A stretch of DNA of 64,000 bases, taken from assembly GCA_038501625.1 (NCBI GenBank), contig JAZAYU010000256.1, positions 1 through 64,000 of the forward strand. The letters run 5' to 3'. Under the pieces are notes generated by a model. The model saw only the letters and a list, made by a program, of their open reading frames with translations, was not told where the DNA came from and searched no databases. Below, piece by piece: positions 33,901-45,791 of this stretch (position 1 is its first letter; every line of letters starts with the position of its first letter). The translations under genes and the position numbers were made by a program. This DNA is from Corbicula japonica (taxonomy: Eukaryota > Mollusca > Bivalvia > Venerida > Cyrenidae).

Positions 33901-36900
33901 TAGATATTTTTACATTTTGAAATTTTATTACAAAACGGGTTGTAAGATATCAACAACTTTTGTAATAACGAGAGTTGTAATAAAATGTGAAACTGCGTTC
34001 TTATTGTCGTAAAGAGTCTCTATTTTTTAATAACTGTTATTTGTTTTATTTCAGACAGAAATTAGCACAAACTGAATTGTCCTTGATCATTTGGAACCGT
34101 TAGATTTTGATTAAAACTGAGCTTCCTAATTGAAAATGATCATTTGATTAAATTATGCTCTCTTTTCCTCTCTACTTTTTGGCTGTGTGGGGAGGCTGAG
34201 TTTTCTGAGTGGGGCTATTCCTGGTATGCATATTTTACTTTTTTTATACATGAACGAACATTGTATTATATTATGAAGTTTTATTACAAAACGGGTTGAA
34301 AGTTATCAACCACTTTTGTAATAACGAGAATTGTAATAAAATGTGAAACTGCGTTCTTATTGCCGTAAAGAGTCTCTATTTTTTAATAACTGTTTTTTTT
34401 TTATTTCAGACAGAAATTAGCACACACTAAATTGTCATTGATCATTTGAAACCGTTTGGTTTTGATTAAAACTGAGCTTATACATGAACGAACATTATAT
34501 TACATTATGAAATTTTATTACAAAACGGGTTGAAACGTATCAACCACATTTGTAATAACGAGAATTGTAATAAAATGTGAAATTATCTTTTTATTGCCAT
34601 ATAAAAAATCTCTATTTTTAATAACTGTTTTTTAGAGAGAAATGAGCACATTCTGAATTGTCCTTGATCATTTGAAACGTCAGATGTTGATTAAAACTCA
34701 GCTTATATATGAACGAACATGTTATCACATTTTGAAAGTTTATTACAAAACAGGTTGAATATCATCAACCACTTTTGTAAAAACGAGAATTGTAATGAAA
34801 TGTAAAACTTAGTTATCTTTTGCCAAAAAAGTGTCTATCCGTAGAATAACCTTTTCTTTCGACAGAAATTAGCACGTCCTTACTGGTCTGAATTGCCCTT
34901 GATTATTTAGAGAGCGCCAAGTACTGATTAAAACTTAAATTATTTATGAATGAACTTGTGTTAGATTTTATTACATTTTACATTTTTATTACAAAACGGG
35001 TTGCAAGGTATCAACCACTTTTGTAATAACGAGAATTGTAATAAAATGTGAAACTTACTTATTTTTGCCAAAAAAATTGTCTATTCGTAGAATAACTTTT
35101 TCTATCAACAGAAATTAGCACGTCCTTACTGGCCTGAATTGCCATTGATCATTTTGAGACCGTTAAGTGTTGATTAAAACTGAATTTATTTATGAATGAC
35201 CTTAAGTGTTAGATTTTATAACATCTTGAAATTTTTTTACAAGACGGGTTGTAAGGTATCAACCACTTTTGTAATAACGAGAATTGTAATAAAATGTAAA
35301 ACTACTCTCTTATTGCCGTAAATAGTCTATATTTTTAATAACTGTTGTTTTTTTTCGAAACTGAATTGTCCTTGATCATTTGAAACCGTCAGTTGTTGAT
35401 TAAAAATCAGCTTATATATGAACAAACATATTATTACATAATGAAATTTTATTACAAAACGGGTTGAAAGGTATCAACAACTTTTGTAATAACGAGAATT
35501 GTAATAAAATGTCAAACTTAGTTATTTTTGCCAAAAAGTTTCTATCCGCAGAATAACTGTTTTTTTTTTTTTAGATAGAAATTAGCACGTCCTTATTGGC
35601 CTGATTTGTCCTTGATCATTTAGAGACCGTCAAGTATTGATCAAATTATATATGAATGAACTTAAATATTAGATATTTTTACATTTTGAAATTTTATTAC
35701 AAAACGGGTTGTAAGATATCAACCACTTGTAATAACGAGAATTGTAATAAAATGTGAAACTGCTTTTTTTTGCCCAAAAAGTTTCTATCCGCTGAATAAC
35801 TGTTTCTTCAGACAGTAATTAGCACGTCCTTATTGGCCTGAATCGTCCTTGATCATTTAGAGACCGTCAAGTATTCATTAAAACTCAAATTATATATGAA
35901 TGAACTTAAATATTAGATATTTTTACATTTTGAAATTTTATTACAAAACGGGTTATAAGGTATCAACCACTTTTGTAATAACGAGAAATGTAATAAAATG
36001 TGAAACTGCGTTCTTATTGCCGTAAAGAGTCTCTATTTTTAATAACTGTTTTTTATTATTTCAGACAGAAATGAGCACATAGTGAAATGTCCTTGATCAT
36101 TTCAAACCGTCAGGTTCTGAATAAAACTGAGCTTCCTAATTGAAATTGATCATTTGATTAAATTATGCTCGCTTTTCCTCTCTACTTTTTGGCTGTGTGG
36201 GAAGGCTGTGTTTTCTGAGTGTGGCAATTCCTGGTATGCATATTTTACCTTTTTATACATGAACGAACATTGTATTATATTATGAAGTTTTATTACAAAA
36301 CGGGTTGAAAGGTATCAACCACTTTTGTAATAACGAGAATCGTAATAAAATGTGAAACTGCGTTCTTATTGCCGTAAAGGGTCTCTATTCTTTAATAACT
36401 GTTTTTTTTTTATTTCAGACAGAAATTAGCACACACTAAATTGTCATTGATCATTTGAATCCGTCTGGTTTTGATTAAAACTGAGGTTATACATGAACGA
36501 ACATTATATTACATTATGAAGGTTTATTACAATACGAGAATTGTAATTAAATGTGAAACTTTTACTTATTTTTGCCAAAAAAGTGTCTATCCGTAGAATA
36601 GCTTTTTCTTTCGACAGAAATTAGCACGTCCTTATTGACCTGAATTCACCTTGATTATTTAGAGACCGTCAAGTATTGATTAAAACTGAAATTATTTATG
36701 AATACACTGAAGTGTTAGATTTTATTACATTTTACACTTTTATAACAAAACGGGTTGCAACGTATCAACCACTTTTGTAAAAACGAAAATTGTAATAAAA
36801 TGTGAAACTTAGTTTTTTGTTTCCCAAAAAGTGTCTATCCATAGAATAACTGTTGTTTTAGATAGAAATTAGCACGTGTTTATTGTCCTGAATTGCAATT

Positions 36901-37872
36901 GATCATGTTGAGACCGTTATATGTTGATTAAAACTCAACTTATGTATGAATAAACTTCAGTGTTAGATCTTATAACATCTTGAAATTTTATTACAAAACG
37001 GGTTGTAAGGTATCAACCACTTTTGTAATACCGAGAATTGTAATAAAATGTGAAACTACTCTCTTATTGCCGTTAAGAGTCTCTATTTTTTACAACTGTT
37101 TTTTTTATATTTCAGACAGAAATTAGCACATACTGAATTGACCTTTTTCATTTGAAACCGTCTGGTTTTGATTGAGACTGAGCTTATACATGAACGAAAA
37201 TTATATTAGATTATGAAGTTTTATTACAAAACGGGTTGAAAGGTATCAACCACTTTTGTAATAACAAGAATTGTAATAAAATGTAAAACTTAGTTATTGT
37301 CTATCCGTAGAATAACTTTTTCTTTCGACAGAAATTAGCACATCCTTATTGGCCTGAATTGCCCCCTGATCATTTACAGACCGTCAAGTATTCATTAAAA
37401 ATCAAATTATTTATGAATGAACTTATTTGTTAGGTTTTATTACATTTTAAACTTTTATTACAAAACGGGTTGCAAGGTATCAACCACTTTTGTAATAACG
37501 AGAATTGTAATAAAATGTGAAACTTAGTTATTTTTGCCAAAAAGTTTCTATCCATATTATAACTGTTGTAGATAGCAATTAGCACGTGCTTATTGACCTG
37601 AATTGCCATTGATCATTTTGAGACCGTTAAGTGTTGATTAAAACTCAACTGATATATGAATGAACTTTACATTTTATGACATCTTGAAATTTTATTACAA
37701 AACGGATTGTAAGGTATCAACCACTTTTGTAATAACGAGAATTGTAATAAAAGTTAAAACTACTCTCTTATTGCCGTAAAGAGTCTATATTTTTTAACAA
37801 CTTGTCCTTGATCATTTGAAACCGTCAGGTGTTGATTACAACTCTCAGGTGTTGATTAAAACTCAGCTTATA
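27950..37872 (+). repeat. Satellite array, left arm of copy A
   Basis: About 41 units of 220-250 bp. Nearly all carry TTATTACAAAACGGGTTG, 'gaaaggtat' or a variant, CAACCACTTTTGTAATAA, then CGAGAATTGTAATAAAAT. The first and second of these pair to form a hairpin. Up to about 33450 two linker types alternate ('cacgtccttattgacctgaattgcccttgattatttagag' and 'cacgtgcttattgacctgaattgccattggtcattttgag'), giving a dimer period near 470-490 bp. From about 33500 other linker types appear ('cttattgccgtaaagagtctctatttttt'). Two units, near 34120-34250 and 36125-36255, contain an extra stretch of about 105 bp. Short frames such as 31676-31861 are part of the satellite. Confidence 0.92.
36521..36560 (+). 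repeat. Satellite unit that has lost its hairpin
   Basis: Here 'tttattacaa' runs straight into 'tacgagaattgtaat'. The pairing arms and loop present in other units are missing, while both flanks are kept. The same deletion is present at the equivalent place in copy B (about 49650). Confidence 0.75.
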
Positions 37873-37896
37873 TAACAACAACAACAACAACAACAC
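37873..37896 (+). repeat. (AAC)n microsatellite at the arm/core junction, copy A
   Basis: 'acaacaacaacaacaacaac' directly follows the last satellite fragment ('aaactcagcttatata'). The same junction is at 51001-51022 in copy B. Confidence 0.9.
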
Positions 37897-40819
37897 AATA
37901 CAGGTTCCCCAAATGAATGTTTGTGTCAAAATATGTTTGCAAAATGTGTTATTTGTTGATTGAATTCTTTGTTGATATTTGTCTGTAAAGATATATAAAG
38001 AACGGGAACGGGATAAATTTTGACCGAAGGATCATAATTTGAACAAACTTGAAAGAGATCCAGAAGACAATGCTTAATGCAATATTTAAGAACTTTTGAG
38101 GCCTTTGGATTAAGGGAAGATTTATAAAGTTTTTTCTATATTTCTTCTATGTAAAACATATGACATCTAGAGCGTGGGGAATTTTGACCCAGTACTATGA
38201 TCTGAGGATCTCTAGCCGATATATTATGCAAACTATCTAAGCTGTTCTCGTCTTGTTGTTAACGAAAAGTTGATTTCTTATAATTCATGATTGTTTTTGT
38301 TGCAGTTGCTCAACTGCCTCAACATCGTGGCAGCTTTATTCAATGGACACCTATGAAAAGTTTAATCAACTTTGTTAAAATGATTTAAGGGAGAGTTTGT
38401 TTAAAAGAAATGTTGACGTAGTAACTTCCGAAGACTGGCGACCTTCCCTTCAGGAATTACATTAGATATAAACTTAAAAAATCGTACAGAATTCAAGATT
38501 ATCTCAAGAGTTGTATAAAATTTGGTAATGCTCAGGCTGACACCACGATCAGTTTTTTTTCAAATGAGAAGTTTCATGGATAGGTATCACATGCACGTAT
38601 TTTAGAATAGGATAGCCTTAAGAGAAAAAGAGAAACAGATACTGAAATAAACCACAAATGCACAATAATTTGTAACAGAGTTACCAACATCCACAGCCTA
38701 TAGGAACTGTTAGAAGAGGCATATCTTACCGCGGATACACTATAGTAAGATCATAGATATACTTTGGGTCGACTACGATGAGATCACAGGCAGACTAAAG
38801 ACTATGGATAGATAAAAATGGAGGAACACAAACATGGACACGACACGTCGTCTTTTAATAGTAAACATTTGAACACCGTTATTTCACAATCCCTTGATGA
38901 AAAAAGTTAAGAATCAGACACAAACTAAACCCTCCAATAAACCATGTTGACAATGAACATACACAGGTGATCTTGACTTTGGCGCTAGGGGTCTAACTGT
39001 TTCGCACGACACAGTATAATTAATCAGCGCTGTAATTAATCAGCATACATGTACCTATATCAAAAAAGAGGGCTATATGACCCAAAGTCGCTCACCCGAG
39101 TCAAAGTGGGTAGGGAAAAAAACCCAATGCGCGTTGTGCCAGGTGAGCTAAAAAGTAAGTCATTTGGTCAAAATCAAGGTCAATTTAATGTCAATAATAC
39201 TTTCTACGTGGTCTAAATTTCAAGACTACAAATTTTCTAAAAACAAGAAAGTACATCACTGGGTCTAATTCTAGGTTAGTTCAAATCTGCATTTTGAACT
39301 GTGCATATGGTTTAAATTTCAAACCTCTAGCTTCAATAGCTGTGAACAAGGTCCAATTTTCAAGATGTAGCTTCAAATACAAGAAAGTAGGTAACTCGGT
39401 CAAAATCTAGCTCAGTTCATATCAAAGTTAAATTCTGCATCTCAAACTGTGCACACGGTCCAAATTATAAGCTGTATATGACTTTATTTGACTTGAACAA
39501 TCTTAGTGCAGGTCTACTAGACAATGCTGATCACCAAATATGGCAGCTTTAAGTCATATGATTTCTTCCAAAAAGTTTTTATATTTGCTTCATATATAAC
39601 TTAGTGTAAAACGTGAACCCCGAGGCAGGGCCATTTTTGACCCAGGGTCCAAGATTTGAACAATTTTGCTGGAGGTCTACCGGACATGCTGCATACCAAA
39701 TATGTAAACTAAGATTTTTAAAGGTTTCCTTTAATAAGTTTATGTAAAATCAAGTGAACCTTGTAGGGGGCTAGTTTTGACCCCAGCAACATAACTTGAT
39801 CAATCTAAATGGGCTTGCATCGCGAGGCCGTCCTTTATATGTGTCCAGATGTACCCGGATGTAGTGAAATACCAGTGGAATAGTATGCTTTGCTCTTTTC
39901 ATTGTTTTATGTAGACCCCAGGTCTTTTCATTCAGTTATGGATATTTAGCCAGGCCACAAACGGTCCTTTTGGTCCGCCCTTTCAATTACGTAAATTGCT
40001 CTTCAATTTCCGGAATCTTCCGTATCTTCCGTTATAAAACGTGGCGTTTACCATATACGGAAATACTGTTTCCGATCGAAATATAGCTTCAATAAACAAT
40101 TGTTATTAACCATGATTTTTTAAAACACCAAATTTAGTAGAATATTGCATTTTTCAGTTCCTTGATAATGTCTTATTTACAAAGAAAGGATCTTTTCCAT
40201 AAAATGAAGTGAACAAAGGCTGTATGAAAGGCAAACATTTGGCATAGTTCCACATTCATTTTAAAGTAAATAGTATTGTACCATGTAACAAAACTGCAGC
40301 ATATTAATAATCTTGCAACGAAATTAAGAAAGCTGTTTAATGAGATGTTGTTTCTAACATACACTTTAAAAGCTGTATCCAACAAATTCATTGCCTAGGC
40401 GTTTATAACTTTTTAAAGTATGGATACACTGATTCTATATTAATTATATAATTTTTATATAAAATGGTCTTTTTTAAATAAGAAAAAAAGGAAACATTCG
40501 TTTGTCGAATAAGCTATATTTGAATAGCGTGTTGTGACTCGGGAAGCTTGGCGCCATTTAAAGTTGCAACGCTCATGCATGTTGCATTTTTCTTTACAAA
40601 TGCATTTCTGATTTTGTTCTTAAAATATATGTCTTGCTATGTATGTTCCTTTGTTAAATTGTTTTCCCAAGTCTGAAATTCTGATCAGTAAAATCAGCGA
40701 AGTTCAGACCAATGAATGTATGTTAAGACTTTCACACTTTGGAATACGGAACAGTCGACCAAAACAGATGTAAATCTTTAAATGCAGAGTGTGCATATAA
40801 TAATTATTATATTGAATGC

Positions 40820-41160
40820 AGAGTTGAATGTTGAATGCAGAGCTGTGCATAATTTGAATGCAGCGCTAAATGTTGAATGCAGAGCTGTGCAAGAATTGAA
40901 TGTAGAGCTGAATGTTGAATCCAGAGCTGTGCGAAAATTAAACGCAGAGCTGAATGTTAAATCCAGATCTGTGCAATAAATTGAGTGTAGAGCTGAATAT
41001 CGATTGCAGAGCTGTGAAAGAATTTAATGCAGAGCTGAATGTTGAATGCAGAGCTGTGCAAGAATTCAATGTAGCGCTGAATATCGATTGCAGAGCTGTG
41101 CAACAATTGAATGCAGAGCTGTGCAATAATTCATTGCAGAGCTGAATGTTGAATGCTGAA
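40820..41160 (+). repeat. 42-bp tandem repeat, copy A
   Basis: About eight units around 'gaatgttgaatgcagagctgtg'. The 42-bp period equals 14 codons (LNxELNVECRAVQE), so frames are locally open on both strands but broken by stops. It is a minisatellite rather than a gene. The same array is at about 53946-54286 in copy B. Confidence 0.8.
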
Positions 41161-41626
41161 CTCTGGATTTGTTGCGTCTGCCAATACAGATCTGAATGCA
41201 GAACCCATAGCTATGCGACGAAATTTCGAACTTCGATCTACGATCTCAGAGCCAACTTCATGCAAATTCACACGCGATGGAAACTTATGGTTAGTTCAGT
41301 AAGATAAATTAAAACAATTTCAATTGAATCAAAAGTGAACATGCTAGTTTCAGTGAAATATTTATTTTATTTCATATTTTCATACTAAAAACTTATATTT
41401 TGACGAAAACAAAGAGCTGTCACTTTAAAGTGACTTATGTCCCCAAACGTAGCTTTAAATTCGAATTGGCATTAACATTTATTAAATATGTATTGGTAAT
41501 AGTTGAATGGAAACCATATGCTTGTGATTACCTCCATAACCTGGCCTTGATCACAATCACTTCAGTAAATCTTTTATTCAATTTTGACTAGTGGTTGTGA
41601 CTATGAAAAAGGGCAATATTTCTGTT

Positions 41627-41627
<1 letters not shown>

Positions 41628-41692
<65 letters not shown>

Positions 41693-41715
41693 GGCAGACA
41701 GACAGACAGACGGAC
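41628..41715 (+). repeat. (GACA)n microsatellite, copy A
   Basis: About 88 bp of GACA with one 'ggca' interruption. The copy B allele (54754-54813) is about 28 bp shorter, i.e. seven repeats. Confidence 0.92.
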
Positions 41716-41940
41716 AAAAAGCGCAGGCATGATTGATGACAATCACTTCAGTTAAGGTTTCTTGCTAATTGGACCACTGGTCGTACAGATGAAGCGCAAA
41801 CGAGATTGTAAAGGATGGGCAGACAGACGGACAGACGGTAAGATGGTCGAACACATGGACAGTGTAGTGCTCAAGAAGTTTTGATGACAATCATTTAAGT
41901 TTAATTTAATTCTGACATATAATTGTTGAGATTATTGAGT

Positions 41941-44900
41941 AATCTAACAATAAGTTCATTCATAAATAATTTAAGTTTAAATCAACACTTGACGGACTTT
42001 TAAGGATCAAAGACAATTCAGGTCAATAACCACGTGCTAATTTTTGTTTAAAAAAACAGTTATTTAATGGATATAAACTTTTTGGCAAAAATAACTAAGT
42101 TTTTATTACAAATCTCGTTATAGCAAAAATCTTTTAATTCAACCCGTTTTGTAATAAAATGTCAAAATGTAACAAAATCCAACACTTAAGTTCAATCGTA
42201 TATAATTTGTTTCAATCAACACTTTACGGTCTCACAATAATCAAGAACAATTCAGCTCAACAAGGACGTGCAAATTTCTGTCTAAAGAAACAGTATTTTT
42301 ATGGATAGAAACTTGTTTGCAAAAATAACTAAGTTTCACATTTTATTACAATTCTCGTTATTACAAAAGTGGTTGATACCTTTCAACCCGTTTTGTAATA
42401 AAATTTCAAAATGTTATAAAATGTTTGTTCAAATATCCGCTGAATTGTAGTCAACACCTGACGGTTTCAAAATCATTAAGGACAATTCAGCATGTGCTTA
42501 TTTCGGTCGGAAAAATAATTTCTATTAAAAAAAACAGTTATTCTATGAATAGAATCATTTTTTGAAAAAAACTAAGTTTCACATTTTATTACAATTCTCG
42601 TGATTACAAACGTCGTTAATACCTTTCAACCCGTTTTGTAATAAAATTTCAAAATGTAATAAAATCTAACACTTAAGTTTATTCATATATAATTTGAGTT
42701 TTAACCAATACTTGACATTCTCTAAATAATCAAGGGCAATTCAGGTCAATAAGGACGTGCTAATTTCTGTCTAAACAACAGTTATTCTACGGACAGAAAC
42801 TTTTTGGCAAAAGAAAAACAAGAACAAGTTATACATTTTATTACAATTCTCGTTATCACAAAATTGGTTGATACCTTTTAATCCGTTTTGTAATAAAATT
42901 TCAAAATGTAATAAAATCTAACACTTAAGTTCATTCATATATAATAATTATTTGAGTTTTAGTCAATATCTGACGGTCTCAAAATGATCAAGTACAATTC
43001 AGGCCAGTAAGAACGTGCTAATTTCTATCTTAAAAAACAGTTATTCTACGGATAGAAACGTTTATGGCAAAAATAACTAAGTTTCACATTTTATTACAAT
43101 TCTCGTTATTACAAAAGTGGTTGATACCTTTCAACCCGTTTTGTAATAAAATTTCAAAATGTTATAAAATGTTCGTTCAAATATCAGCTGAATTGTAGTC
43201 AACACCTGACGGTTTCAAAATCATTAAGGACAATTCAGCATGTGCTTATTTCGGTCGGAAAAATAATTTCTATTAAAAAAACAGTTATTCTATGAATAGA
43301 ATCATTTTTTGAAAAAAAACTAAGTTTCACATTTTATTACAATTCTCGTGATTACAAACGTCGTTAATACCTTTCAACCCGTTTTGTAATAAAATTTCAA
43401 AATGTAATAAAATCTAACACTTAAGTTTATTCATATATAATTTGAGTTTTAACCAATACTTGACATTCTCTAAATAATCAAGGGCAATTCAGGTCAATAA
43501 GGACGTGCTAATTTCTGTCTAAACAACAGTTATTCTACGGACAGAAACTTTTTGGCAAAAGAAAAACAAGAACAAGTTATACATTTTATTACAATTCTCG
43601 TTATCACAAAATTAGTTGATACCTTTTAATCCGTTTTGTAATAAAATTTCAAAATGTAATAAAATCTAACACTTAAGTTCATTCATATATAATAATTATT
43701 TGAGTTTTAGTCAATATCTGACGGTCTCAAAATGATCAAGTACAATTCAGGCCAGTAAGAACGTGCTAATTTCTATCTAAAAAAACAGTTATTCTACGGA
43801 TAGAAACGTTTATGGCAAAAATAACTAAGTTTCACATTTTATTACAATTCTCGTTATTACAAAAGTGGTTGATACCTTTCAACCCGTTTTGTAATAAAAT
43901 TTCAAAATGTAATAAAATATTCGTTCATATATAAGCTGACTTTCAATCAACACTAGACGGTTTTAAATAATCAATGACAATTAAGTATGTACTAATTTCT
44001 TTCTAAAAAAAGTTATTAAAAAATAGAGACTCTTTATGGCAATAAAAACAAATTCACAAGTTGAGTTGTAATCAACATATAACGGTCTCAAAATGACCAA
44101 TGGCAATTCAGGTCAATAAGCACGTGCTAATATTTATCTAATTAAAAACAACAGTTATTCAATGGTTAGGCAATTGTTTGGCCAATATAACTAAGTTCCA
44201 CATTTTATTACAATTCTCGTTATTACAAAAGTGGTTAATACCTTGCAACCCGTTTTGTAATAAAAGTGTAAAATGTAATAAAATCAAACACTTAAGTTCA
44301 TTCATAAATAATTTCAGTTTTAATCAATACTTGACGGTCTCTAAATAATCAATGGGATTTCAGGTCAATAAGCACGTGCTAATTTCTGTCGAAAGAAACA
44401 CTTATTCTACGGATAGACACTTTTTTGGCAAAAATAACAAAGTTTGACATTTTATTACAATTCTCGTTATTACAAAAGTGGTTGAGACCAGGCAACCCGT
44501 TTTGTAATAAAAGTGTAAAATGTAATAAAATCTAACAATTAAGTTCATTCATAAATAAGTTGAGTTTTAATGAATACTCGACGATCTCTAAATGATCAGG
44601 GGCAATTCAGATCAATAAGGACGTGCTAATTTCTGTCGAAAGAAAAAGTTATTCTACGGATAGAAGCGTTTGTGGAAAAAAAACTAAGTTTTACATTTTA
44701 TTACAATTCTCGTTATTACAAAAGTGGTTGATACATTTTAACCCGTTTTGTAATAAAATTTCATTATGTAATAGTATGTTCGTTCATATATAAGCTGATT
44801 TTTAATCAACAACTGACGGTTTCAAATGATCAAGGACAATTCAGTTTTGAAAAAAACAAAACAGTTATTAAAAAAATATAGACTATTTACGGCAATAAGA

Positions 44901-45202
44901 AAGTAGTTTTAAATTTTATTACAATTCTCGTTATTACAAAAGTGGTTGATACCTTGCAACCCGTTTTGTAATAAAAGTGTTAAATGTAATAAAATCTAAC
45001 TCTTAAGTTCATTCATAAACAATTTGAGTTTTAATCAATACTTGACGGTTTCTAAATAATCAAGGGCAATTCAGGACAATAAGGACGTGCTAATTTCTGT
45101 CTAAAGAAACAATTATTCTACGGATAGAAACTTTTTTGGCAAAAATAACTAAGTTTGACATTTTATTACAATTCTCGTTATTACAAAAGTGGTTGATACC
45201 TC
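41941..45202 (-). repeat. Satellite array, right arm of copy A (inverted)
   Basis: About 14 units in reverse orientation (ATTTTATTACAATTCTCG, then TTATTACAAAAGTGGTTG, then CAACCCGTTTTGTAATAA). A three-unit block of about 750 bp starting near 42334 recurs at about 43083. Confidence 0.92.
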
Positions 45203-45281
45203 ACAACCCGTTTTGTAATAAAAACGAGAATTGTTATAATTATTACAATTCTCGTTTTTATTACAAAACGGGTTGTAACAA
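45203..45281. repeat. Right terminal palindrome, copy A
   Basis: Matches the left terminal palindrome in inverted orientation. It ends GGGTTGTAACAA and is followed by 'tgacataaaa' before the gap. Confidence 0.85.
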
Positions 45282-45291
45282 TGACATAAAA

Positions 45292-45791
45292 NNNNNNNNN
45301 NNNNNNNNNNNNNNNNNNNNNNNNNNNNNNNNNNNNNNNNNNNNNNNNNNNNNNNNNNNNNNNNNNNNNNNNNNNNNNNNNNNNNNNNNNNNNNNNNNNN
45401 NNNNNNNNNNNNNNNNNNNNNNNNNNNNNNNNNNNNNNNNNNNNNNNNNNNNNNNNNNNNNNNNNNNNNNNNNNNNNNNNNNNNNNNNNNNNNNNNNNNN
45501 NNNNNNNNNNNNNNNNNNNNNNNNNNNNNNNNNNNNNNNNNNNNNNNNNNNNNNNNNNNNNNNNNNNNNNNNNNNNNNNNNNNNNNNNNNNNNNNNNNNN
45601 NNNNNNNNNNNNNNNNNNNNNNNNNNNNNNNNNNNNNNNNNNNNNNNNNNNNNNNNNNNNNNNNNNNNNNNNNNNNNNNNNNNNNNNNNNNNNNNNNNNN
45701 NNNNNNNNNNNNNNNNNNNNNNNNNNNNNNNNNNNNNNNNNNNNNNNNNNNNNNNNNNNNNNNNNNNNNNNNNNNNNNNNNNNNNNNNNNN
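45292..45791. other. Assembly gap (500 N)
   Basis: Exactly 500 Ns, a typical placeholder length, so the true distance is unknown. Sequence after the gap starts in the middle of a satellite unit equivalent to position 32674 of copy A. Any frame crossing it is meaningless. Confidence 0.99.

Larger units (their letters stand above)
37897..41940. other. Core of the large element, copy A
   Basis: 4 kb of non-satellite sequence between the inverted arms. From about 37990 to 38240 and 39470 to 39830 it resembles dispersed bivalve repeats ('ttgaccgaaggatcataatttgaacaaactt', 'ttttgaccccagcaacataacttgatcaat'). The part 41395-41720 ('aaagagctgtcactttaaagtgacttatgtcccc', then GACA repeats) also looks like a known type of dispersed repeat. 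The longest frame not in tandem repeats is 72 codons (40173-40391, minus), without recognisable features. No transposase, recombinase or helicase motif was seen. Confidence 0.6.
27871..45281. mobile_element. Large fold-back satellite element, copy A (17.4 kb)
   Basis: Bounded by 79-bp palindromic ends (27871-27949 and 45203-45281). The outermost sequence is TTGTTACAACCCGTTTTGTA on the left and its complement on the right. Left arm 27950-37872 and right arm 41941-45202 are arrays of the same 220-250 bp unit in opposite orientations. Between them is a 4-kb non-array core. The left flank is AGCA (27867-27870). The flank right of 45281 is TGAC, which does not match, whereas the flank right of copy B (60344-60347) is AGCA. 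No transposase or other gene is recognised, so the element appears non-autonomous or of an undescribed kind. Confidence 0.75.

Noticed and set aside
27871..37872. Regularly spaced repeats suggesting a CRISPR array
   Set aside because: Spacing is 220-250 bp, linkers are related to each other, there are no cas genes, and the context is an animal genome.
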